Source: Epulopiscium sp. Nele67-Bin005 (GTDB taxonomy: Bacteria > Bacillota > Clostridia > Lachnospirales > Cellulosilyticaceae). From it: DNA of 40,187 nt. The stretch is taken from NCBI GenBank assembly GCA_002007365.1, contig LNZR01000074.1:1-40187 (forward strand), given 5' to 3'. This document shows positions 1 to 6,684 of the stretch, piece after piece. Every line of letters begins with the position of its first letter. The stretch's first letter is position 1. The position numbers and the translations under genes were made by a program. Under the pieces are notes generated by a model. That model had not been told where the DNA came from and searched no databases. It saw only the letters and a list, made by a program, of their open reading frames with translations.

Positions 1-437
1 GGACTTACTCCAATGGGCAAAAATTAACTCCACAGTTGATAGATGAAATTTGTACTGTAGGACTTGAACAAAAAGTGTTTGAGATGATTAGATATATGGC
101 ACAAAAAGATACTACTCAATCCTTAAAAATATATCATAATTTAATAGAAGCCAAGGAAGCACCGATAGGAATTTTAGTATTAATTGCTAGGCAATATCGT
201 AATTTATTTCAAATAAAATATCTACAGCGCCAAAATATGCCCCCCTACCAAATAGCATCACAAGTAGGGTTGCCTTCTTTTGTTGTAGAACAATTATTAA
301 TGCAAGTAAATCATTTTACTTTTGCTCAACTAGAACAGATTTTAAATAAATGTTTGGAGCTTGATGAGCAAATGAAAACAGGTCAAATTGATATGGTAAA
401 AGGAGTAGAACTATTGATTTTACAATGTATCCATTAA
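1..437 (+). CDS. holA: DNA polymerase III subunit delta, C-terminal part (cut by window edge)
   Basis: The reading frame is open to the left edge, so only the C-terminal ~145 residues are visible; the TTG at 36 is not a real start. The segment around IARQYRNLFQIK, followed by a helical region and the ending DEQMKTGQIDMVKGVELLI, matches the C-terminal collar domain of the delta subunit. In that family delta opens and loads the sliding clamp as part of the clamp-loader complex. The N-terminal AAA-like domains lie outside the window. A hairpin terminator follows the stop at once, so holA is the last gene of its transcript, convergent with the next gene. Identification is by remembered family pattern. 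Confidence 0.88.
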   Translation, partial: TYSNGQKLTPQLIDEICTVGLEQKVFEMIRYMAQKDTTQSLKIYHNLIEAKEAPIGILVLIARQYRNLFQIKYLQRQNMPPYQIASQVGLPSFVVEQLLMQVNHFTFAQLEQILNKCLELDEQMKTGQIDMVKGVELLILQCIH

Positions 438-473
438 AATAAGAAGCAGAATTTTACTGCCTCTTATTTTTTT
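438..473 (+). terminator. intrinsic terminator after holA
   Basis: Directly after the holA stop, AATAAGAAGCAG and CTGCCTCTTATT form a stem with one mismatch around a short A/T loop. A run of T follows at about 467-473. Confidence 0.85.
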
Positions 474-549
474 GCTTATTAAATAGTGTAAATAAATTTT
501 GCTAAAGTATATTTTTGTAGTTAATTTAATTATTATATATCGAGATGTA

Positions 550-641
550 AATTTTCATAATACATCAATCTCAAATGAGTTTTAGCTTTTAAAGCAAATC
601 TCAAATTCAAAAATCGTGATCATGTTACAAAAGTGTCGCAT
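550..641 (-). repeat. dispersed intergenic repeat, copy A
   Basis: Read on the minus strand, 631-594 matches 13664-13701 (plus strand) at about 32 of 38 positions, and 23743-23766 (plus strand) at 22 of 24. The shared core is GATTTTTG preceded by a TTTGTAACAT-like stretch, and all copies begin with a GACA-containing end. This copy lies in the gap between the convergent holA and SGNH genes and contains no ORF. Confidence 0.65.
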
Positions 642-642
642 A

Positions 643-2580
643 TCAATTTATTATTTGCTGTTTGCACAAAAATTCATATGTTGCATCAGGAACTAAAGTT
701 TGTAATAACTCAAAATTATTATCTTCAATACATTTTCTAACTTTAGAAGCACTAATGACCTCCCCACCTATTTCCTTACGCTCAATTTCCACAAGCTCTA
801 TCCCGTACTGTGGTAAGATTTTTTTCATACTTTCATTATAGCCATTTGTAACTTTACAATGAGGCTCATGCCCTACAAATCGTTTGGAAATATTAAGTAC
901 AGGAGCTATTTCATTTGCAAATATTGTTAAGTCGTTCGCAACATCTACCGAATTATCTAAGTTATCTTTTGTGAAATATTCTGGAAAAGTCACCTGAGAA
1001 ATAATAAATTTACCACTAGGCAAAATTTCAACATTAGATAAATGTTTAAGATTTTGTTGCACTAAAGTAAACCTCTGTTCAAAAGTATAAACAGATTTAT
1101 CTTCTTCAACAACAAATACAAAAAGCTTGTCCACATTAGAACTAGCAGTTTCAATTAAAAATTTGTGACCCAAAGTAAAAGGGTTGCAATTAACAACAAC
1201 AGCCCCAATAATACCAGAGTTAGAAGGGAAGTCCTCCTTGAGCTTATTAATATAAGAGTGCCATTCATGGGCATGATATTTAGTAAAAACAAAAGTTTGG
1301 AACTCCTGAGCCTCTTTTTGCATATAGGAATTAGATTGTTCAATGGAATTTTCTAACTCAAGTTGAAGTTTAATATGGTCAAAAATAATTTTAGCAAGCA
1401 CCTCATTAGCTTTAGGGCTAAAGTGAAGTCTATCAATGAATATTTTTTCATCTAAATTAGGCTCTAAAAAGATATCATGAAAGTTAATATAAGGAACTTC
1501 GTTGATATTGCAAGCTTTACGTAAGAGGGTGTTAAGTGTTTGAAGTTTAGAAGTAATAGTATTAATATTATTTTCCCATTTAAAGTAATTTAATAATTCT
1601 GCATTAAGTAAGTTAGTTTCTAAGCTAGTAAATGTAGATTTTTCTATCAAAAAAGGAAATGCACCATAGTAAAATTTGGTATTATACGATTGGCAGTATT
1701 GTTTAATATTATTTAACTCATTTGCTAAATATAGTATAGATTTTTCATTTGTATAAACTTCCTTTATTGGAGTAAATAAGCTAGAACTGAAGATAACAAT
1801 ATCATTTGGTTGTAGGTGAAGCGTTTTTAAGTCAGCTATTAAAGCAGAAATACCATCATTTGCAACACCACCTTTTCCAAAATTATATACACCAATATCA
1901 TAATTATTAATATCAAATAAAGATTGTAATTGGCTAGAAATTGTATGTTTATCCTCTACATACAAACCTCTAATTCTGGAGTCACCAATAAGATATAGAT
2001 TTGACTTATAGGTATCTTTTATTCTGATAGTTTCACGAATACCATTAGAATAATTTTCAGTAGGAGAAGTAAAATCTGCATACTGTAAATGAGTTTTAGT
2101 TGCAACTAATTTACTATTTGATTGTAGGTTATATATGTATGGTAACCCTTGTTTTTTATACTCTTCAAGATGTTCATACCCCTTGTATATATATTTACCA
2201 CTTATTTGTCTATTTACCCAATGCAGTTTCCCCCATAAACTCAAGACATTAATAGTTCCCTCAAAAGATGATAATGCTTCATTAATCAAACGTAACATCG
2301 TATTATTGCCAGCCTCATCATTAATAGCTAAGACAATATTTACATTAGAAACATCAGCTTGTTCAATAGTTTGTAGCACTTCTTTTAATAGAATAACTGG
2401 AATATCCTCAATAAATTTAATATCTCTAGCACCACTATCAATAAAATAATCTATTTTTGCAAGCCTTGAAGAAAGAAACTTTTTTCCAAAAACACCAGCA
2501 CCAAAAACCATATTTATAAAATTATCTTCAATTAATAATAAAGAAAGAAATTCAAATTGGCTTGTATAAATTTTAATCAT
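643..2580 (-). CDS. three-domain protein: Rossmann-like + SGNH hydrolase + CitC-type nucleotidyltransferase
   Basis: 645 residues with no signal peptide. Residues ~24-115 look like a Rossmann-type fold (VFGAGVFGKKFL, then YFIDSG). Residues ~195-405 carry SGNH/GDSL hydrolase signatures: GDS at 199-201 as the nucleophile block and DRLH (D383, H386) as the C-terminal catalytic pair. Residues ~455-640 resemble the C-terminal domain of [citrate (pro-3S)-lyase] ligase, with the HIGH-type NPFTLGH at 466-472 and ISASKVR near 620. No citrate lyase genes are nearby, so a role in citrate fermentation is unlikely. A nucleotide-activated acyl or polyol transfer/hydrolysis step is possible but is inference. 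The start has a strong AGGAGGG site about 7 nt upstream. It is a single-gene transcript with a homopolymer-containing promoter. Confidence 0.75.
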   Translation of the reverse strand: MIKIYTSQFEFLSLLLIEDNFINMVFGAGVFGKKFLSSRLAKIDYFIDSGARDIKFIEDIPVILLKEVLQTIEQADVSNVNIVLAINDEAGNNTMLRLINEALSSFEGTINVLSLWGKLHWVNRQISGKYIYKGYEHLEEYKKQGLPYIYNLQSNSKLVATKTHLQYADFTSPTENYSNGIRETIRIKDTYKSNLYLIGDSRIRGLYVEDKHTISSQLQSLFDINNYDIGVYNFGKGGVANDGISALIADLKTLHLQPNDIVIFSSSLFTPIKEVYTNEKSILYLANELNNIKQYCQSYNTKFYYGAFPFLIEKSTFTSLETNLLNAELLNYFKWENNINTITSKLQTLNTLLRKACNINEVPYINFHDIFLEPNLDEKIFIDRLHFSPKANEVLAKIIFDHIKLQLELENSIEQSNSYMQKEAQEFQTFVFTKYHAHEWHSYINKLKEDFPSNSGIIGAVVVNCNPFTLGHKFLIETASSNVDKLFVFVVEEDKSVYTFEQRFTLVQQNLKHLSNVEILPSGKFIISQVTFPEYFTKDNLDNSVDVANDLTIFANEIAPVLNISKRFVGHEPHCKVTNGYNESMKKILPQYGIELVEIERKEIGGEVISASKVRKCIEDNNFELLQTLVPDATYEFLCKQQIIN

Positions 2581-2667
2581 ATTATAACCCTCCTAATCAA
2601 ATATTTACTTTTGATTTTAAATAAAAATAAAGAAGAAACTTTTATAGTTTTAAAATATGTCTGTCGA

Positions 2668-2704
2668 ATTATATCCTATTTTACCCCCCCCCCCGAATTG
2701 TCAA
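2668..2704 (-). promoter_or_regulatory. promoter with G-tract spacer upstream of the SGNH/CitC gene
   Basis: On the minus strand a perfect TTGACA (2704-2699) and a perfect TATAAT (2673-2668) flank a spacer containing 11 consecutive G. That spacer is 25 nt, too long for sigma-A. A second -10-like TAAAAT directly follows the G tract and gives a 15-nt spacer. Changing the tract by two bases would give 17. The leader to the ATG is about 85 nt. Confidence 0.65.
2684..2694. repeat. 11-bp C/G homopolymer tract
   Basis: Eleven consecutive C on the plus strand (G on the coding strand of 643-2580). It is the only such tract I noticed in this AT-rich window, and it falls between promoter elements, not in a gene. 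Confidence 0.95.
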
Positions 2705-2779
2705 GAAAAAACTCATAAAATTTACTGGAAATTTATAATTATAAATATTGTAAAAATATAAATCTATAGATAAAAGAAT

Positions 2780-2835
2780 AAAATTAAAAGAGGTAGAAAA
2801 ACTGTAAAATACAGCTATCTACCTCTTTTAATTTT
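2780..2835 (-). terminator. terminator at the end of the dynamin/coiled-coil module
   Basis: A 17-bp perfect stem (2780-2796 with 2819-2835) has a small inner hairpin in its loop and T-rich sequence on both flanks. It lies 27 nt after the stop of 2863-3789 on the minus strand. It separates that gene from the promoter of the SGNH gene. Confidence 0.85.
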
Positions 2836-2862
2836 ATAGAAAAGCTAATAATAATTTTCTGA

Positions 2863-3789
2863 TTATTTAAGGTGTTCTACATAGTCCATTAAATTTTCGA
2901 GCAATTTAATTTGTTTTTCTTGTAAATCTTGGATTAATTCGCTAAAAATTATTCTTTCATCTCTAAATAAAGCAATCATATCTACTTCCATAAATTCGTG
3001 GAATTGTTTCACACTATCATTAATAGACACTCTATGTTCAATAAGCAGGGAGTTATTTTTTTGCAAAATAGTAATTAATTCTTTGATATGTGGACCGTTT
3101 AAAGCGTGTTCAGTAAGATGAGAAGTTTGGCGATTAATACACTGCTCTAAAACTTTGCTTTGTTCTTTTAAATCTTTAGTAATAGTTTTAGTTTGAGATT
3201 TCAGATGATTTGCAACAATTGATAGTTCATGTTTGACTTCTGTCAAATCAACCGATGGTGCAACTTCTTTTTCATTAATTTCAGCCAAATATCTGGAAAT
3301 ATCATCAAGTTGAATAATCATATTAGAATGAACTATATTAAGATTTTTTTGTAAATTAGCAATAAATTCATTTTGTACAGAAATACTTTCTAATAATTCT
3401 TTGTGGTTTTCGTGTTGCTCGTGAAGTAAGTTTTCTGCATTCATATGAGATAAACTTTGAGATTTATCCAGATTTTCACCAATATCATGCATGATTTCAA
3501 TAAGCTGTTGCAATTTACTATTGGCGTTTCCTAAATGATTTTCTTGTTGGAAATGTTGATTAGTTGAAAAATTTACTAAAGCATTTTCAAGAGTATTTTG
3601 TTCATGAATTACATCATTAAAGTTTCTGATTAGCGTATTATTTAGCTGATTAACTGTAGTATAAAGTTCATTTTTCATTACTAGTAGTTCTCTTTGCCCT
3701 AAAATAAGCTCATGTAAAAGTTGTTGAATAGAATTGTAAACTACATATGCAAGGCCTAGCAATCCTAATAAAATTAATAAATCTATCAT
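2863..3789 (-). CDS. membrane-anchored coiled-coil protein, paralogue of 4359-5741
   Basis: 308 residues. Residues 3-18 are a hydrophobic, leucine-rich membrane segment with no cleavage site, followed by an almost entirely helical, Gln/Asn/Glu-rich chain. Q199, Q210 and Q221 are spaced exactly 11 residues apart, and the sequence around them (LEQCINRQT) parallels LEGCTIQQT in 4359-5741. Residues ~264-300 also match residues ~358-395 of that protein, with shared DER.I, LQ..Q and LL..L. The start has a GAAAGGAAA Shine-Dalgarno. A terminator separates it from the upstream operon, so it probably has its own promoter (TACAAT-like -10 near 3822). I do not recognise a named family; a scaffold or membrane tether for the dynamin-like GTPases is inference. 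Confidence 0.8.
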   Translation of the reverse strand: MIDLLILLGLLGLAYVVYNSIQQLLHELILGQRELLVMKNELYTTVNQLNNTLIRNFNDVIHEQNTLENALVNFSTNQHFQQENHLGNANSKLQQLIEIMHDIGENLDKSQSLSHMNAENLLHEQHENHKELLESISVQNEFIANLQKNLNIVHSNMIIQLDDISRYLAEINEKEVAPSVDLTEVKHELSIVANHLKSQTKTITKDLKEQSKVLEQCINRQTSHLTEHALNGPHIKELITILQKNNSLLIEHRVSINDSVKQFHEFMEVDMIALFRDERIIFSELIQDLQEKQIKLLENLMDYVEHLK

Positions 3790-3889
3790 ACTAATTTTCC
3801 TTTCTAAACTGAAATAATCCTTAACATATTGTATGGCAATAAGTGCTTAAAAATTACTTTTAACTAAAAATTTTACTATAAATTTGCAT

Positions 3890-3919
3890 AAAAAAAGGTA
3901 ATGCTTGTCTAACATTACC
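3890..3919 (-). terminator. terminator of the dynamin operon
   Basis: On the minus strand GGTAATG - 9-nt loop - CATTACC is followed by seven T, starting 10 nt after the stop of 3929-4348. It separates the six-gene operon from the paralogous coiled-coil gene. Confidence 0.9.
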
Positions 3920-3928
3920 TAGAGTATA

Positions 3929-4348
3929 TTATAACTTGTTTAGTAGTTCCAAAAAAGCAGGGTTATCTATATAATTATTTAGGTAGGACCACCCATTCTT
4001 CTTCAAAACTTTTTGAGCTTTTTTAATAGCTTGTCTATCTTTTTTATTGGTATTTGAAATGATTGTATCAATATCTAAAGTTGCTTTTTGTAGTTGATTA
4101 TAAACTTTTCCTTTAATGAATTCTTCTCCTGTGAAAGGGATAATAATATTTTTAATTTCGGGTTCATTCTGAGGGTTTTTAAGTAGCCTTTGAATGGTTG
4201 CATGAGATAATTTCCTATTTACGTCATCTATAAGAGTTGCTTCAATTTTTAATTGGTTTTCTTTAAAGGACCAACTTTGCTCATTAATTTTGTTCAATTT
4301 TTCTTCCAAAAGCATTTCTTCTTGTGTAATTTGTTCGATTAAATTCAT
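3929..4348 (-). CDS. small helical protein, last gene of the dynamin operon
   Basis: 139 residues, soluble, charged and predicted mostly helical, with no membrane segment or signal peptide. The N-terminal 30 residues are Glu/Gln-rich and coiled-coil-like; a Lys-rich helix (KKDRQAIKKAQKVLKK) lies at about 101-116. I recognise no family. It sits 10 nt after 4359-5741 with a good AAGGAGAAAG Shine-Dalgarno and is followed by a strong terminator, so it is co-transcribed with the dynamin genes. An adaptor role with the neighbouring coiled-coil protein is only a guess from position. Confidence 0.75.
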   Translation of the reverse strand: MNLIEQITQEEMLLEEKLNKINEQSWSFKENQLKIEATLIDDVNRKLSHATIQRLLKNPQNEPEIKNIIIPFTGEEFIKGKVYNQLQKATLDIDTIISNTNKKDRQAIKKAQKVLKKNGWSYLNNYIDNPAFLELLNKL

Positions 4349-4358
4349 GGCTTTCTCC

Positions 4359-5741
4359 TTATACTAGCTTATCTACAATAGTGTTTAAAGTTTTGTAATT
4401 ATTAGAAATTTGCTTTTGTGCAAGTATAGTTGTTTGTGCAACCTCTTGGTGAGTAGTAGCAATTTCATTAATAATATGCTCCATTTCATCTGTAACTTTT
4501 AAAATTGGAGATAAACCAAGAGTTAAAATTTCTGGAAGTTGTTGTAAATCATCACTTAAACTGTTTAGTAACATAGTCTGATTTTGTTGTAAATTACTAA
4601 TGTTGGTACTTAATATTGTTCTTTCATCAGAAATATTGTCTATTAAATCTTCTCTTATAATTTCAAGAAAATCCTCTTTATTAGATTGAATATTTTCCAG
4701 TTGAATTGAAAGGTTGTTATTAATTTGTTCAATCAAAGTGTCTAAAGTAGACGTTTGATTTCCTATATAAGTTTCAAAATCTTGAGTTTGAGATAAAATA
4801 TTTGAATTTACAATATTCAATTTGCTTCCAACTTCAGAAATATTATGCATTTGCTTAGTTAAAATAGTAGATAAGCTTTCTGTTTGTGAACTAATAAGAC
4901 TATTATTATCTGCTAAATTATTGCCTAATTTATAAAGTTGTTCTTCTACAAAATGTGTTTGGGCTGAAAGTATAGAGTTTGTATTTCCAACTTCTCCTAA
5001 TAATTCACCAAGAGAGGTTGTTTGATTTAATAAATCCATTGAGATAATTTCTGTTTGAGAAATTACAATATCATTTAATTCATTAAATCGTTGATTTAAA
5101 TTATCAATAGCATAAGTTTGTTGTATTGTACAACCTTCTAAAGTTTCAGTTTGAGATTGTAATTCTTCCACTACCAAATTTATTTCAGAAGTTAGACCCT
5201 CAACCCCTTTAGTCTGTGCTTCAACCGTTGAAACTACTGAGTTTATTTGAGTTTTTAAAGTTATAAATGTATCTTGTAGAGTAGTATTCATTTGTGAAAT
5301 ATTAGTTGTTTGCTCGTCTAAATATTTAGTTAAGGCGCTAGTTTGTTTAGATAAAGCATCAATGATAGCTAATTCGTGATATTTAAAATTTTTGTTAATT
5401 TTCTCTAAAGTAACATAGTTTATATGCTGGCTATTTTGTAATACTGATATCAATTCTGTAATTAATAATTTCATCTGAACTTTATTTTCATCAAGTCCTT
5501 CTTGTAAAGCGTTATTATTTTCAATTATAAGATTTTTAGTCCTATCTTCAATATCTCGTACATTGTCAACATAATTCTCCATTAAAGAAGTTGAAAGCTG
5601 ATGTTGAGCCGATAATTCTCCTTTAAGAGATAAAATTTCATTAGCTTGTATTTGAGAAATTTTTACAATTTTGCTTAGCATATATAAATGTAAAATTCCT
5701 AAGACTAATAATCCTACCCCTAAATATAGTAGATTTTCCAT
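4359..5741 (-). CDS. membrane-anchored coiled-coil protein with periodic Gln-Thr motif
   Basis: 460 residues. Residues 4-22 form one N-terminal membrane segment with no cleavage site; the rest is a long predicted coiled coil. Gln, followed by Thr in 11 of 13 cases, recurs at 133, 144, 165, 176, 197, 208, 229, 240 and 261, then 286, 297, 318 and 329. Steps alternate 11 and 21 residues, a 32-residue period (one hendecad plus three heptads) with one break. A C-terminal block (~358-395, with SDERTIL) is shared with 2863-3789. It resembles a chemoreceptor or SNARE-like rod in appearance, but no chemoreceptor hairpin signature or HAMP domain is visible. It is fifth in the operon, 13 nt after 5755-6684, with a GAAAGGAAG Shine-Dalgarno. 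Function unknown. Confidence 0.82.
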   Translation of the reverse strand: MENLLYLGVGLLVLGILHLYMLSKIVKISQIQANEILSLKGELSAQHQLSTSLMENYVDNVRDIEDRTKNLIIENNNALQEGLDENKVQMKLLITELISVLQNSQHINYVTLEKINKNFKYHELAIIDALSKQTSALTKYLDEQTTNISQMNTTLQDTFITLKTQINSVVSTVEAQTKGVEGLTSEINLVVEELQSQTETLEGCTIQQTYAIDNLNQRFNELNDIVISQTEIISMDLLNQTTSLGELLGEVGNTNSILSAQTHFVEEQLYKLGNNLADNNSLISSQTESLSTILTKQMHNISEVGSKLNIVNSNILSQTQDFETYIGNQTSTLDTLIEQINNNLSIQLENIQSNKEDFLEIIREDLIDNISDERTILSTNISNLQQNQTMLLNSLSDDLQQLPEILTLGLSPILKVTDEMEHIINEIATTHQEVAQTTILAQKQISNNYKTLNTIVDKLV

Positions 5742-5754
5742 AAAATCTTCCTTT

Positions 5755-6684
5755 CTAAGTATGATAAATAGTATTAATTTGATTGAAGCAATCTAATACT
5801 ATTTTATCGATATCAATAATAGATGTATTTAATAGTTTTGAGTACATAACGCTAGAGGTGTCGGTAAAAATGTCGCTAATAATATCAACATAAATATCCA
5901 TATTTTGTTCGATATAAACTTTAAATTTTTGGCGAGCCTGAAAAAATTGTTCTACAATATATAAATTATTATAAAAATCATTATTCATATATTGCGTAAT
6001 CCATTTCACTCCTTGTAGTTCAAATTCTTTATTGATATTAAATTTTAATGTAGAACGTAAATTTATTGATGGATTTTGTTGAAATTCTTTCAAAATAGTA
6101 TCAATTATTTTTAAAGAAATATTAATAGGACTATTTAAATTTAGACTTATATTTGGGATTTCAGATTTAAAATTTAGAGATAAAGGTTTATATTTTATCT
6201 CTAAATAACTTAAAATATCATGGATTTCTGTTGGATTATCAATATTTTTCACCTTAAATAAAATATTTTTTAGCTTGCGATTTTCCAAAACAGAAAGTTT
6301 TTTGAAACATAATATTAGTTCTGAAAACTTTAAATCATCATCAGATAGACTTTTGGTTATCCTTATAAACAATTTTCCAACAGGAAATGGGTGTGGGGTA
6401 TAACAAAAAATTTCATTATTTTCATATTCTACAACAAAATTAACATCTTTAGATATATTTATAGATGTATAATTTTCTATATTAGATATCAATATATTGG
6501 GAAATAATTCTTCGATGATATTTGGTAAGTCATTGGTTAAAATAGTAATTCTATCCCCTAAAATTATTTGTTCTATATTATTTTGAAGCTCAACTTTAGT
6601 TTCTGAAGGCGAATTGATATTGTAATTTTTAAAAATATCTTTAAAATATTTTTCCTGAAATTTTAAATTAGCTTCCAAGTTCAT
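5755..6684 (-). CDS. unrecognised protein of the dynamin operon
   Basis: 309 residues of very AT-rich coding sequence, rich in Ile, Asn and Leu, with no signal peptide, clear membrane segment or motif I recognise. It looks like a mixed alpha/beta soluble protein. The N-terminal ~45 residues are charged and the middle has alternating hydrophobic patterns (ISLNLNSPINISLKI). Its ATG directly abuts the TAA of the upstream dynamin gene, so translation is probably coupled; the likely Shine-Dalgarno lies in the end of that gene. It is flanked by GTPase and coiled-coil genes of one operon, so I infer a role in the same process. No better function can be given. Confidence 0.75.
   Translation of the reverse strand: MNLEANLKFQEKYFKDIFKNYNINSPSETKVELQNNIEQIILGDRITILTNDLPNIIEELFPNILISNIENYTSINISKDVNFVVEYENNEIFCYTPHPFPVGKLFIRITKSLSDDDLKFSELILCFKKLSVLENRKLKNILFKVKNIDNPTEIHDILSYLEIKYKPLSLNFKSEIPNISLNLNSPINISLKIIDTILKEFQQNPSINLRSTLKFNINKEFELQGVKWITQYMNNDFYNNLYIVEQFFQARQKFKVYIEQNMDIYVDIISDIFTDTSSVMYSKLLNTSIIDIDKIVLDCFNQINTIYHT

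Noticed and set aside
4359-5741. Methyl-accepting chemotaxis receptor
   Set aside because: The Gln/Thr-rich coiled coil looks similar at a glance, but the conserved receptor hairpin signature, HAMP domain and sensor domain are absent.
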